Assembly (NCBI GenBank): GCA_039619475.1
Contig: CM077115.1
Coordinates: 65,478,864-65,542,863, forward strand
DNA: 64,000 bases
Direction: 5' to 3'
Source of the DNA: Icerya purchasi
Taxonomy: Eukaryota; Arthropoda; Insecta; Hemiptera; Monophlebidae
The first letter of the stretch is position 1. Each line of letters begins with the position of its first letter. The notes under the pieces were generated by a model. It was not told where the DNA came from. It searched no databases and saw only the letters and a program-made list of their open reading frames with translations. This document shows positions 1 to 11,540 of this stretch, piece after piece. Both the position numbers and the translations under genes were made by a program.

Positions 1-1729
1 TTTGGGGTGAATATCCAATCACGGAAAGTTGACGAGAACAGTGAATTTAATACGGCCGAATGTGTTGCTCTGAAAGCGAAACGAGCGCGCAATTTAATGG
101 ATGAAATTAGGAGATAATAATTGGTAATGGTCGGTGCATAATCGGGTGGTGCGAACTTTTTCCCAACGATTACAAAAGTTGTTGTTCGCTTCGAAAGCAA
201 TCTAAGATCCGCCCTCGGGTATGCGGAAATCACCTCCGATTAAAAATATTTGCAGTCAAGGCACGATGTAACGTCGACGCAATTTTTCCCACTTTTCCGT
301 TTGAACGCACATCGTAAGTGCTTTTGCCGCCTAACGAAAATCATTTTCACCCCCACCACTTAGCCGAAAAAACAATATTCAAATCCGGCAACGGGCACGG
401 AATTATTTCGTTCGCATCTAAATTATTCAAAAAATGCCGTTAGAGAAATTATTCAAACAGTTACCACCTTTTTGGGTTTTTTTTTTTTTTCAAATGATTT
501 AATTGCACAATTAAAAAGTGCGTATTATGCGCAGCACTTCGGGCCTCTTCACTATGTTTGCGCAGAATGGTAATCAAAAATTTGGCAGCGCAGCATTTTT
601 CGTTTCTTTCTTTTATTCTTATAATTTTATTTATTCACATGCTTCCGCTGATATAACTGAAATCTTCAATAAAAACATTCCAATATATAAAACTAGGGTA
701 GAAAATTTGTTTTCAACTAAGAAAGCCGATATGACGTGTGTTTTTTTGTTTTTAAATATAACGATAATTTTCTTAATATAAAAGCGATAATTCACAAAGT
801 GGCATTTATAACTAACGAAAAAAGTACATCACCGCGAACAATAACTTCATAAGGAAGAAGGTACGCGAATTTACGAAATTTCATTACTCGGATTGCAATG
901 TACTATTAACCAAAATTAGGGGAATTTAGAGTTTCTTGAAATAATAACGAACAAGTAAAATCCATTTATGCCGAATAAAAAACAAATACGTACATAAAGT
1001 CGGGATTAAAAAAACACGACATATTTAAAGGGAAGAAGAGCTTTATCCCAAAGAGAGTTTTCAAATAAGTAATCAAAACTGTCAAACATCTGCACAGCAC
1101 CACTAGTCTGTTTTTTAACGAAGAATTGTTTTTTGAAATTCGCGATTTATTTATTTAAAACTATCTCTACCGTTTTCCACTCATTACACCACTAGGGAAT
1201 CATTAATTTCATTACTTTGTCATCTCGTTGGATTTTCCGGTTTATCGATGACATTTTTTCTTTTTTTTTTACATGTGCTTCTTTTTTCTTTTTTTTTTTT
1301 CTACTACCTCCCACCGTATAACACTGCAACAAAACACGTTGTAATGTCCCAAAACTTTTAGATTCAACGCTCATTTACCGATGCGAAAGGGTCCGGGGAC
1401 TCACTAGCAACTTATGGATAAACTAAACCACTGATTACAACTCAACTTTACATTTCTTTTATCCCCCCCCCCCACCACCACCACCAAAAAAACACAACAA
1501 TGTCCATTGAATGATCACCGCTCAAGCAACTATTTCTAATTACCATTTCCAGGGTGAAAATCTAAACCGCCACTAAATCAACATCAACCGTCTCGCTATC
1601 TGTCCCATAAAAAGGCAGACTAGTTTCTCTGTAAACATAACTAACTCCCTATTAATAAGGAATAACCTACGATTACTTTTACAAGTGACCCGGGTAAAAT
1701 TTCAAACCTCAAATCGTCGTTAAACAGTG
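1..1729. other. AT-rich stretch without a recognisable gene
   Basis: I find no protein family, RNA gene or mobile-element end here. It contains homopolymer runs (T near 478-490 and again near 1258-1300) and a C-run followed by CCA repeats near 1465-1486. Short open frames occur but are dominated by Phe/Lys runs from these homopolymers and do not look coding. Confidence 0.6.
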
Positions 1730-2460
1730 CAAACAGATTCCAGAGACGTAAAATGAAGCGAGCGTTAAGAGAAGGTTCAAATTATCAACATCCGAACACA
1801 CTCCCCTCTATTAACAACCGAGTCCAATAGGAATATGTGGAGTAAGTCGCTGAATGAAATCAGTAATTCTAACCGGATATAAGGGTTAAAAACAATATTA
1901 TAAGTGGCATCTCGCTGATCATTTTAAAAATGAGGCATCTCCACACAGATGATTCTACTAACCACGATTTCTTCTCCACAAAAAAAAAAAAAAAACAAAC
2001 AAATCATCGGAAAAACATTACATTTCCTCCACGTCGGCGATGCATTGAACATATCGTCATTCTCCTTATCTGAATTCTGCCCTTAGATCAGTAAAAAGAG
2101 CAGAACATCTGTTCACCTTTTCATGTTAAAATAAGAAACTCAAACATTATTCCATCCTATTGGAAGTCTGCCTCGTCGTCATCCCTAAAATCCCGGCGGG
2201 ACCCAACTTTCTCGCACGAATTATAGTCCAATAGCCTTAGATTCTAGAACAAATAATAAACCGACGTCTGTTATCCTTCCTTAAGACATTCAATACAAAT
2301 ATTCTCTTCCAGTCAAGCTAAAAGCCGTGTGACATCGAGAAAGTATACGACCGCTTTTGGAAATCAAATTTAAAGTAGTGGCTAAGCGGTAAAACAATTA
2401 TAAAAATCCTTCTTACGATCCTATTTAAGATCCAGTTAGCGCTTTCTAAATCAGAGAAGG
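1730..2460 (+). pseudogene. Decayed I-type non-LTR reverse transcriptase fragment
   Basis: Read across frameshifts, the plus strand shows a row of motifs typical of an I-type retrotransposon pol. A basic linker (FQRRKMKRALRE, near 1740) is followed by an aromatic/Trp stretch before the RT (around 2150), a 'SPIALDS' element near 2230, 'IINRRLLSFLKTF' near 2260, and the RT palm block 'DIEKVYDRFWKSNLK' near 2335. In this family that block carries the first catalytic Asp. No catalytic xxDD block is visible, because the match stops at about 2460 where a minus-strand fragment starts. Many stops and frameshifts make it a relic. The clade is inferred from motif style only. Confidence 0.5.
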
Positions 2461-2849
2461 TATTTATTTATTTATTTAAATGTACGCGCCGTGAACAGCA
2501 ACTATCGGCTAGAGGCGCAGATAAATATAGATGTAGATGTACATGATAAACGAATTGCGAAATTTATATTGCGTAGTATAGCTGTTTGCATGGTGCAGGA
2601 AACTGGTTAGGTTTGAAAGGTTGGTACGGTCATCAAAGAGGATATTAGACAAGGAAGATTATGTGTTAATCTGAGGGAATTGAACCGAGGGCATTCTGGG
2701 AGAATATGAAAAACGTCAGAGTCACATATGCTCCAAATTGGAGCCAGCGTCTTTTGCAGTAGCTCCATGCGTGAGGTGAGTATGTCCCAGCCAGAAAGGT
2801 ATATTTTTACATTGTAACCTTCATTTATAGTCCACTCGCACGCTCGCAT
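2461..2849 (-). pseudogene. 3' end of an I-type non-LTR element (C-terminal zinc region and tail)
   Basis: A minus-strand open frame (2607-2849, about 80 codons) carries a C-terminal zinc-finger-like stretch of the kind found after RNase H in I-type elements (CDSDVFHILPECPRFNSLR). It is followed by a short 3' UTR able to form a GCGCC/GGCGC stem (2486-2518) and ends in an A-rich (TAAA)n tail at 2461-2478. Upstream domains are missing, so this is a 5'-truncated copy. Its tail resembles those at 4294-4337 and 42680-42728, which links it to the same broad family as the intact element at 42.7-48.3 kb. Confidence 0.5.
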
Positions 2850-4250
2850 ATCTATATATTATAAAGCTGTACTCAACGGCTAATCCGATTATTCATCCAT
2901 GATCCTAGCACACACATTCTTGCTTCCTAACGATTTCGAAAAGTGTACACTATTACAAAAAAAAAACAAAAAAAAAAAACAACAAAAAACAATTGTACTC
3001 AGCTCTCCGCCAATGGCCTTAACTTTTCTGCGTGTATACTTCTCCTTATCTATTTTATCCGCTGATAACACACGTGGGTCAGATTAAAACAACGTCGCTG
3101 CTGGGAGTGAAAATCACGATAAAATGTGATCTTTACGTTTTCTCCGTAAATACAAACAATTCGCCAGATTTTCAAAACGCAAACGCAGCAGCCTATAAGA
3201 GGTCAATGCTCGGCTTAACAATTTTTCCGTCATTTCGCATGCAGAAATGCATGCAATACTGTATTATATAGAAACGTTGCGACCGAAAGTCATAAGCTCT
3301 GGTAATGACGGGATTTTCTAATTGCTAGCACTGTGATTAAGAATAGTACAATGAAATACTCGGTACTGGCACTGCAAAAATACACCCTTAAACTATACAG
3401 AACTTGATTTTACTGTAGGTCCTCTCTGAAAATGAAGATCGTACCGAAATAATTCACTGTTGTACCGCCGCTCAACTAACTAGCCAAATTACCACTTTCT
3501 GTTGTGTCGAAACAAAAGTTAAATATCAATGTACACTAAATAATCATCCTGTACAACATTTTGAAACTGTGTGAAGAAAAATTTGTTGATCCCTTACGAA
3601 ATATGATGAAACTATAACTACATTATGTCTTACAAATAATCAACCTCCTCACCACTACCTACCAAAGCACAGTGTCGCATATAAATTAGTTTCTCGCCTC
3701 GGCACAACTAACCGTACTAGGTGTGCTCAGGGTTCTTAAAGCACTACAGTTACCGACAATAAGACCGGCTGGAAAAATGGCAATATTAATCCTTCTTCTA
3801 ATTGTGTAATTACCAATCTTCTGTCATTGTGCGATTCAGGTCTCTTCCCAGATTCAGGCCATATATGTACATATTATCTTTTCCAGTTTCATTAAGGTGT
3901 CAAAGCGTGTTTCTAGCGTATTATAACATCCATTTAATTTACGCCTGTAGTAAAACTTTCTATCGTGTCAATTAATTGATAAACACGACGCATCAGTAAT
4001 TTTTAATCAATTTCTTACCGAATACTCAAACACGTATTATAGAACCTAATGAAAAAGGTTCATTCCCTAACAATTCTGTTGTTCCTGTCCTAGGGGTGTT
4101 CCTTGATTCCATTGCCGACAGAATAAAAATATAATTTCTATTCTATTCCATGTGTCTATTCCTTTTTGCTGGGCTAATGCTCTTTGCTAGCAAACCCAAG
4201 GGGGGGTTAAAAAAAAAAAAAAAAAAAAAACAATATCTAACCGTATCAAG
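2850..4250. other. Unassigned AT-rich stretch ending in a retroelement-like 3' tail
   Basis: No gene is recognisable. A plus-strand sequence from about 4150 to 4230 (GGGCTAATGCTCTTTGCTAG, AAACCCAAGGGGGG, then 22 A at 4209-4230) matches the style of Jockey-type 3' UTRs, as also seen near 13,890-13,935. It probably marks the end of an old retroelement insertion, but I could not follow coding sequence upstream of it. Confidence 0.35.
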
Positions 4251-4252
4251 AT

Positions 4253-4630
4253 ATTATTTATTTATTTTTTTAAAATAAATTTACAAATATAAATCTAGGC
4301 GCCGTGTGCAACTACCTGGGCTATTACGGCACCTAGACTCACTGGAAAAATTACTGAAGGCGGTGCAGTCTGTTTGTTGCTGCAAAATTCAACACTGACC
4401 AAACACAATCCGGGTAGTTCGATAATAGACGGTGGGGTGAGGTATGACTAGAAGTATGGGAAGTATGCCGGCACCATTTCAGCAGATGCTCTATGGTTGG
4501 CGCGGCCATGAACCCGCACAGAGGACAAGTTGACGGAGGGGGAGCTCCTTCAAAGACGTAATTGTATGACAGTGCAGTGTGCCCCGGACGCAGTCTCGAT
4601 AGGATCGAGAGATCACAAGATATAATTGAT
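4253..4630 (-). pseudogene. 5'-truncated I-type non-LTR element, 3' end
   Basis: On the minus strand I read LSRLRPGHTALSYNYVF, then EGAPPPSTCPLCGFMAAP and TIEHLLKWCRH. This is the post-RNase H 'RLR.GHT' segment and CX2C...HX4C zinc motif. The same segment in the intact element at 42.7-48.3 kb reads RLRLGHTSISHNHVLQGAPPP, so the two are close relatives. After the frame ends comes a 3' UTR with a 12 bp stem-loop (4294-4337) and an A/T-rich tail near 4253. Only about 125 codons remain, as expected from incomplete target-primed reverse transcription. Confidence 0.7.
4294..4337 (-). other. 3'-terminal stem-loop of the I-type fragment
   Basis: Twelve bases at 4294-4305 pair with 4326-4337. Read as minus-strand RNA, UCUAGGUGCCGU pairs with ACGGCGCCUAGA, including one U-G wobble. 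It lies directly before the A-rich tail. The intact element has a stem at the same place with a different arm sequence (42680-42728). Confidence 0.55.
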
Positions 4631-4814
4631 TCCCTATTCTAATTGTTTCTGGGCAAAGGTCCCCGGTTGACAGGCCTAAAAAAAACGTTCATTCGGAAAT
4701 AAATACGAACGGATGCGTATTAGGGGGGGGGGGGGAGAAACACACCGTGTCCTAAAATTTTATAAAAATAAAATCTCCATTTTCCCGTCATCGTAAATGG
4801 CAGAAAAGTAACAT

Positions 4815-6904
4815 AAATCGCAAAATCGTCTTCGATGAAAAGGAAATACGTAGTGAAATATACAAGTATAACTGGAACCAAATAAAGGGATTTAGCACGG
4901 CAGAAAACATATATGATCATATAAACGGTGCATTCAAAATCATTTACAAGAAATGTGAACTGGGTGTGAGTGAAGGTAGGAATGTAAACAAATATCATCC
5001 AAAAAAAGAATGGATGAATCAGAAGATACTTTTAATTTTATGAAAATTAGAGATCAATACTACAAACTTAGTAAAGGGAATAGAACCAGTACTCGATATA
5101 AGGGACTCTATAAAAAATATCGAAATAATGTCAAAACAGAAATAAGGAAGGCAAAACAGGTGTTTTACTTAAGTCAAATTGATAAAGCAATTAATGCGAG
5201 TAAAACATATGGAGAATAATTAATAATATTGTAAATAAAAGGAATAAAGTATCAATTGATGATTGCATTTGCAGGCATTTTGGAACCGACTCATTATTAG
5301 TGGAGAAATTCAGTGAATATTTTGCAAAATCAGTAGAACAATATAAACATAAGCGTGATGTCCAGTTATTGAAGTCAAATGATGAAAACAGGTTGATGTG
5401 CTCTTTTTTCATTCCTCCAGCTGATAATATACAAATCGAAGCAATAATAAATAGCCTAAAAAATTACAAAGCACCAGGTTGGGATGGCATTAGGACTATG
5501 GACATTAGGCGAAATTTAGAGAGATTCGTTCCTATACTAACAAACATGATTAATTATTCTATAAAGAGAGGTACCATCCCTCAGGGGCTAAAAAAAAAGG
5601 AATAATTAAACCAATTTACAAAAAAGGAGCTCAAAATAAGCCGGAAAATTACCGCCCTATAACAATAATTTCGGTAATAGCGAAAATTTTAGAACATTAC
5701 GTAAACAGTTATCTAAAGAGTTACCGAGAAACAAATAATCTCCTTTACGAAAATCAACACGGATTTAGAGGAAAAAGATCCACCTTAACGCTATTAAGTA
5801 AATTGGGAAATGAAATAAATATGGGACTATCGATAGGGAATCAATTTATAATTACTTTCATTGACCTATCCAAGGCGTTCGACTTAGTAGATCATGATTT
5901 ATTAATAAATGATTTAGAAAAGATTCGTATTACTAACAGACAGCTCCGATGGTTTACACAAACTATTACTGGCTCCCATTATTTTCTTGATATATACTGA
6001 CTCGCTTCACAAATATATTAGAAATGCAAAGGTGTTTGTGTTTGCGGATGACATTGCGCTATTGATAGAACACAATAATATACAAATGGCGGAGAAGCTA
6101 CTTCAGGAGGACGTTGATAATCTTAGTAAATGGGCGCATGACAGGAGGTTAGCAGTGAACATAAATAAATCAAAGATATTGCATATTCGAAACATATCCA
6201 AACATGCTACTCATGAACCGCGAATTATCATCCACAGTAGCGAATGTGTCCGTGATTTATATTTAAGGAACAACAGTCCAGTTTGCGCATGTAAACCATT
6301 AGAAAAGGTGCAGGATTTTAAATATTTAGGGGTTTTTATAGATAGCAATATGAATTGGAAAAAACATATACAAAATTTAAGTGTAAAAATCAGACAGACC
6401 ATTCCAGCATTATATAAGATGAAACAAGTACTTCCATATGAAACACTAAAAATTTTTTTTAACGCAATGATAATGTCTAGGATATTATATGGTATTCAAA
6501 TATGGGGAGAAGCGAAAAAATCACAACTTAACAAGACAGCGAAATTGCAGAAAAGATGTTTAAAATTACTGCTTCCTCATGGGCGGCATAATAATTCAAC
6601 ATCATCATAGTGGAAGGTAAACAATGTGATGTCGCCAAAAATGTATTATTATTATTATAGATTATTGGAGCTCAAAACCAATAATATCAGAATACCATCA
6701 AGACCTAAAATTAGAGTTACGAGAGATCGAAATAAAAAATACTTTATTCAACCAAGGGGGACCAGTTTAAGGATTGATAATACACAGCAGACAGTACTAA
6801 TTAAATTACTACGGGAAATTCCAAGTAATATATTAAAGGAGAAAAGATTAGGTGCGTGGAAGGAAAACGTAAAAAAATGGCTGACAGATTGGTGTGCAGA
6901 TTAA
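4815..6904 (+). pseudogene. CR1/L2-like non-LTR reverse transcriptase relic
   Basis: Coding sequence runs across several frames: 4815-5010, 5010-5219, 5300-5605, then 5605-5990 and 5990-6904. A linker ('RKAKQVFYLSQIDKAIN') leads into RT motifs: 'KNYKAPGWDGI', 'PENYRPITIISVIAKILEHYV', 'ENQHGFRGKRST', 'FIDLSKAFDLVDHDLL' and 'FVFADDIALLI' (the FADD catalytic pair near 6045), then 'FKYLGVFIDSNMNWKKHI' and 'SRILYGIQIWGE'. 'LSKAFD.VDHD' is typical of the CR1/L2 group. Damage: a frameshift at the A-run near 5591-5600, and a deletion near 5965 that removes the conserved VPQGS block so that RWFTQ runs almost directly into the PIIFLIYTDSLHKY segment. An upstream endonuclease domain was not found. Confidence 0.75.
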
Positions 6905-6971
6905 GAAACTATCGAGGATTCTTCTATTTGTACTACCATATCGGTGACTCGTCTTTATTTCGTAAATTAGG

Positions 6972-7594
6972 TTTCTAAAACATAGATCTTCCTGTACGAG
7001 CAACGGTCAGGTATTTAGGTTTGCACTTAGACAGCCGATTGACATGGAAACACCATATACAGGTTAAAAAGAAAGAATTAGATATCCGGGTTAAAAAAAT
7101 GTACTGGCTGATAGGGAGAAACAGTGTACTGACAACGGACAACAAACGTCTAATATACACAACTATTTTGAAACCCATCTGGACATACGGGGTTCAACTT
7201 TGGGGTTGCGCTAAACCGTCAAACCTGAAGGTAATACAGACTTCCCAGAATAAGATCCTTCGGTTGTTAACCAAGGCACCCTGGTATGTTACTAATCTAA
7301 CCTTACATCGAGATTTGTGTATAGATTATGTGGCTGATGTCATCAAAGTTCACGCTAAAAGACACGCAGACAGACTCGATTCTCATCCGAACACTCTTGC
7401 TAGAGAATTGCTCGATGTTACCGATAATGTAAGAAGACTGAAACGCCAGAAACCGCAGGACCTTGTTTAAGGTAGGGGTAATCGGGTAGGTGCCATTGGG
7501 TACTCCTCCCTTCATGTTTAAGTTCATTCACACGTATTACTAAATGTCCTTGATGGACAGCTCGTAATAGTGTATAAATATGAGAAAAAAAAAA
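6972..7594 (+). pseudogene. Jockey-clade element, 3' terminal fragment
   Basis: The open frame ending at 7470 starts inside the RT thumb (VRYLGLHLDSRLTWKHHI). It continues with 'KPIWTYGVQLWGCA', 'RLLTKAPWYVTN', 'LHRDLCI' and the typical Jockey end 'RRLKRQKPQDLV'. A short 3' UTR containing 'GGTGCCATTGGGTA' follows and ends in an A-run at about 7583-7593. It closely resembles the end of the Jockey at 33.3-34.9 kb. Palm and endonuclease are absent, so this is a 5'-truncated dead copy that abuts the CR1-like relic. Confidence 0.8.
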
Positions 7595-9310
7595 AGGTTT
7601 CTAAATTTCTCTTTGCTCAGCATAGGAACTACAACAGGGGCATGTAGATGATTTTCAAAATAATGTAGCGGAAAAGATCTTCTTTCTTTTACATTAGTGG
7701 GAATGATTATTTTGAGTGTGACTGGTTGGTGATGTATAGGTGCTAAGTGTGTAGTCATAAGAAGTTACTGTACTAAATTAATTAAATTACTATGGTGATA
7801 AGAAATATTATTTTAGATGTATTGAAATGTTATTAGTAAATTGTAAATTTATGTCAAATAAACGATAATGAGGGTGACGGGAACTTACGAAACGGGCAAA
7901 ATTGCCTTGTGAGACCCACAACTTTCTTATTTAAAAATAATAGAAAAAAATATAAAAATCATAATTAGCCGATTAAAATGTAACGTTGTTTTTTCTATTT
8001 TTAATTCGTAGCAGCGGGTCGAAGCGAAACGGCACTGCCAGTGTACGTGAAAAACCAAGTCCTGACTGACTGACCGACTACTTCGTCCTGTCAACAAACC
8101 AATTGAAGCAGTTGGATTTTGAAACGGAAAATTTAAAAGGTATACATGGTTTTTTTTTTATTATAGTTATCGTCGAAATATTGATCCAAAAAAAAAAAAA
8201 AAAAGAAACGAAAATTTTATTTAATCACAGTGTTTTTAGCATAAATAATGTATTCTTCGAAAAAGGTGGTTTGATTTGATGTCAGAGTAAAAAATCGCAC
8301 GAAGAAAGATAGATGAGGCTCATTTAAAATTTTTCTCGACTTACAAAAGAACAACATACTGCGATGACCAATAAATTTGGAGCGGCCGAATACATAGTGG
8401 ATAAATCGTCCCTGATTTGCGACACAATTCCAACCGAAATCGATCAATGAAAATGAGAAAAATGCCAGGAAACTTTAACTCGCTCAAATGGGGAAATAAT
8501 TTCATTTCCGTGAATTTAATTCCCTTGCATTGTTTTCCAGTCTGACCTTAGTTTATTTTTCACTTAAACTTTCACTTGATTATTCGCAGAAAAATTTCTG
8601 TACCTTTACATATATGTACCGGTTTGAGTTTCTAACTCGGCAGCTTTTGTTCGGACCCTCTACATACGAATCATGTAAGAGGCAATCACTCAACAGCGAC
8701 TCAGCTATAGGTATATATCGAAGCTTTTTGTGCTACTCCAATTTCAAGTTTTCTTTACGAAATTCCCTCCATATCAGTGATGAAGTTATTAGAATTCTGT
8801 ACTGATTAATACAATTTACTCTCCAAATTTAATAAAACAAATTCCTTTCTAATTCATATTTTACGTTAAATTCTTCGTCAAGCATGTTAGCAATAAAAGA
8901 AAAAATAGAAATAAAAATGAAGGACCAACAAGGGTCACGTTACTTCTGATATCGTTACTGAAGAAGGTATATATTTATATAAAATACCTACCGTTTTCCA
9001 ATAACAAATGGTAAATAGCTTTGTGACGATGAAATTATAAATGTCTTAATCTGTTTTTCTTGTATGCTAATTAAACTTTTTTTTAAAATTTTTTACTAGC
9101 TCTAATTAGTACACTAACAATGTAAAAGTGTAAAAGTGTAAAAGAAATTAAGTTCTGAATCAGCATTATGTAGCATAAAATCAGTTTGTAAATCATTTTT
9201 TAAATTCGAAATTATTTACACACTTAGAAACTTCGTGTAAAGATGAAAATTAAACAAATGAAACTTCCTTTAAAAATCGGCTACTAGCTTTAAAATCCAG
9301 CTTAGCTTTG
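7595..9310. other. AT-rich stretch without a recognisable gene
   Basis: No family is recognisable on either strand. Homopolymers occur at 8152-8160 (T) and 8190-8205 (A), and a 10 bp unit 'GTAAAAGTGT' is repeated about 2.5 times near 9122-9145. Short open frames at 7540-7758 and 8530-8805 have no motif I can name. Confidence 0.55.
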
Positions 9311-9316
9311 CTCGTC

Positions 9317-9339
9317 GTCAAGAAAGTATCGGGAATTGT
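9317..9339. repeat. mariner left inner terminal repeat
   Basis: These 23 bases (beginning GTCAAGAAAGTATCGGG) are the exact reverse complement of 10601-10623. Confidence 0.85.
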
Positions 9340-9358
9340 TAAATAAAACGAACAATTT

Positions 9359-10435
9359 TTAATTTTCATCCAAATTTATTTTGTCACCTTCAAAATAACA
9401 TCCATTCGAAGCGATGCACATATGCCAACGCTTTTTCCACTCGGCAAAGCACTTCTGATAGGCGGTTTCCGGGATGGCCTTTAGCTCTCGCGTCGCATTC
9501 GTCTTGATGTCATCAATCGATTCGAAGCGTATTCCCCGTAGCGGAAATTTGAGTTTTGAGAATAGGAAGAAGTCGCAGGGTGCTAAATCTGGTGAATACG
9601 GCGGTTGTTCGATGATATTTACCGAGTGTTTGGCCAAAAACTCATTCACAATTATGGCTTTGTGAGACGGCGCATTATCGTGATGGAGAATCCAAGAATT
9701 GTCGACCCACAAATCGTTACGTTTACGACGGATAGCCTCTCTCAAACGTCTCAAAACACTTAAGTAAAACTCTTTGGTGACTGTCTGTCCGGCTGGCACA
9801 TATTCATAGTGTACCACGCCTCGAATATCGAAGAAAACAATCAACATGATCTTCACTTTCGATCGGCTTTGGCGAGGTTTTTTCGGCTTTGGCGCGCCAA
9901 TTGGCCGCCATTCGGACGATTGCTGGTTCGTAAGCGTGTCGTACTCGTACACCCATGTCTCGTCACCAGTAATTATCTTTTCCAAGAAGGTAGGATCCAA
10001 ATTGGCTCGATCCAGCATGTCTGCAGCTACCTGTTCTCGGTACTTTTTTTGAAAGAAATTCAGGTCTTTCGGAACAAGCCGAGCCGCAACGCGTTGCATA
10101 CCCAATTTTTCGTGCACAATCGTACGTACGCTCTCGTGTGACATGCCCAATCCATGAGCCATCTCTCTCAAGCTCACATGACAATTTTCAGCAACGATTT
10201 CCTTGATTTTATCGACGTTATCATCGGTCACACTCGTTGAAGGCCGTCCAGAGCGAGGCATGTCTTCGACCGTCCCCCGACCATCCTTGAACGCTCTGTA
10301 CCACTCGTAAACCCGCGTTTTTGATAAAGCAGATTCACCAAAAGCCTTCTGTAACATTTTCAGTGTATCGGCACAAGAAATTTCGTTCGAAACACAGAAT
10401 TTAACACAAGTACGTTGTTCAATATTTTCACTCAT
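9359..10435 (-). CDS. mariner transposase (D,D34D)
   Basis: This nuclear enzyme performs cut-and-paste transposition at TA sites. I chose the start 'MSENIEQRTC' at 10435, giving 358 residues, because the family starts close to this helix-turn-helix region. The frame stays open upstream to 10549, but those 38 residues do not look like the family. Residues about 1-110 hold the paired helix-turn-helix DNA-binding region (KTRVYEWYRAFKDGR, then DMPRSGRPS). The catalytic triad is Asp158 (TGDETW), Asp253 (HHDNAPSH) and Asp288 (SPDLAPCDFFLF), with 34 residues between the second and third. 'YSPDLAPCD' and the ending 'YFEGDKINLDEN' are typical. No stop or frameshift is visible, so it could encode active protein, but the damaged left tip may limit mobility. 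Confidence 0.92.
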   Translation of the reverse strand: MSENIEQRTCVKFCVSNEISCADTLKMLQKAFGESALSKTRVYEWYRAFKDGRGTVEDMPRSGRPSTSVTDDNVDKIKEIVAENCHVSLREMAHGLGMSHESVRTIVHEKLGMQRVAARLVPKDLNFFQKKYREQVAADMLDRANLDPTFLEKIITGDETWVYEYDTLTNQQSSEWRPIGAPKPKKPRQSRSKVKIMLIVFFDIRGVVHYEYVPAGQTVTKEFYLSVLRRLREAIRRKRNDLWVDNSWILHHDNAPSHKAIIVNEFLAKHSVNIIEQPPYSPDLAPCDFFLFSKLKFPLRGIRFESIDDIKTNATRELKAIPETAYQKCFAEWKKRWHMCIASNGCYFEGDKINLDEN

Positions 10436-10600
10436 TGTAAAACTTCGACAAAACACTTCAAGGTCGACTGATTTTAACAGCTGCTGTAAACACACTGGTT
10501 GACAGATCGCGCTAAAAATAGGCATCATAATACAAAACAGTTGTACCAACCTGGAAAAAAAAAATTATCTGCCTAGCTATTACCCGGGAGATTTAAATTG

Positions 10601-10623
10601 ACAATTCCCGATACTTTCTTGAC
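10601..10623. repeat. mariner right inner terminal repeat
   Basis: Exact reverse complement of 9317-9339. It continues to CAGGGTG at 10623-10629, followed by TA at 10630-10631. Confidence 0.85.
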
Positions 10624-10631
10624 AGGGTGTA

Positions 10632-11239
10632 TACGTTTGTTCGGAGTGCACCTCAGAAAACGGTATTTATACCGGTTGAAGTATACACAGTCGATGAGCT
10701 TATATATATGCTATATGTACCTCACGTCATTATGAGACAATGTAAGCAATCACTGAACCGAAACAGCCGTTTTTACCACCTCGAACCAAACGAATAATGT
10801 AGCCACCAACGTTGAACGAATGAGCAGAGCGAAGGGAAAACTGCTTGCTAGAATGGCAATAGATAAAAGATGTAATTTTAACCGAAGAAACGCCCGCCGC
10901 CTCAACATTTTCAGAAAGCTGTAAAAATAGAGGGGTTTTAAATTGCAGGATGCCTCACCGTCAATATGAAATAACAACGTATGTGAAGAAGAGACTGGCA
11001 CGGAGTTTGATATAGCATGCGAATGGAACTCGCATAATTACGGTTGCACTTCAAATGCTAATGATAACGTATATAAATCTCCAAATGCATAACGGCTACC
11101 GCGCAAATACTGCCTTTACCGCCATAACCGGTAGTTTAGGCGGGGTATTTCAATAGCTGGCATACCGCATGTCCTTACAGTAGTAACAAACCGGATGGAA
11201 AAACGGAAATTGAATAGGCGGTCAGGTCAAACATGTTCC
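10632..11239. other. Unassigned stretch between mariner and a retroelement relic
   Basis: No motif is recognisable. It may be the eroded 5' part of the plus-strand retroelement that becomes readable at about 11,240. The minus-strand open frame at 10750-11001 has no family features. Confidence 0.35.
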
Positions 11240-11509
11240 TAGCTCAAAACAGAAAAGCACTTTTTATTCTGCGAAGCTCCACACCAGATCTTCTTTTTGT
11301 TACAAGAGACACACAGTTACAGCTTGTGCCAACAAAACACAGAGTTCTCTCACGGAATTTTCCTCACAGTAGCGTCACCCAATAGTAATTAGTGTGGGCA
11401 TTGAAATCACAAATGTGAAATCGGAACCTAAACTCAGATGAAACTTAGCTGACTGGGAAAATTTCGCAAAAATACCAGATGACGATATTAGGATAGATCC
11501 AGCCTACAG

Positions 11510-11540
<31 letters not shown>

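Larger units (their letters stand above)
9311..10629 (-). mobile_element. mariner-family DNA transposon, apparently complete
   Basis: The element consists of inverted ends around one transposase gene on the minus strand. The inner 23 bp of the two ends (9317-9339 and 10601-10623) are perfect reverse complements. The right end continues outward to CAGGGTG followed by TA, as expected for mariner with its TA target duplication. At the left end the outermost six bases differ from the right (CTCGTC against CACCCT) and no clean TA is visible, so the left tip is mutated or slightly damaged. Length is about 1.3 kb, normal for mariner. The open transposase and matching inner ends suggest fairly recent arrival. 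Confidence 0.85.

Noticed and set aside
7540..7758. 72-codon minus-strand open frame after the Jockey tail
   Set aside because: Partly overlaps the Jockey 3' end on the other strand and has no recognised motif.
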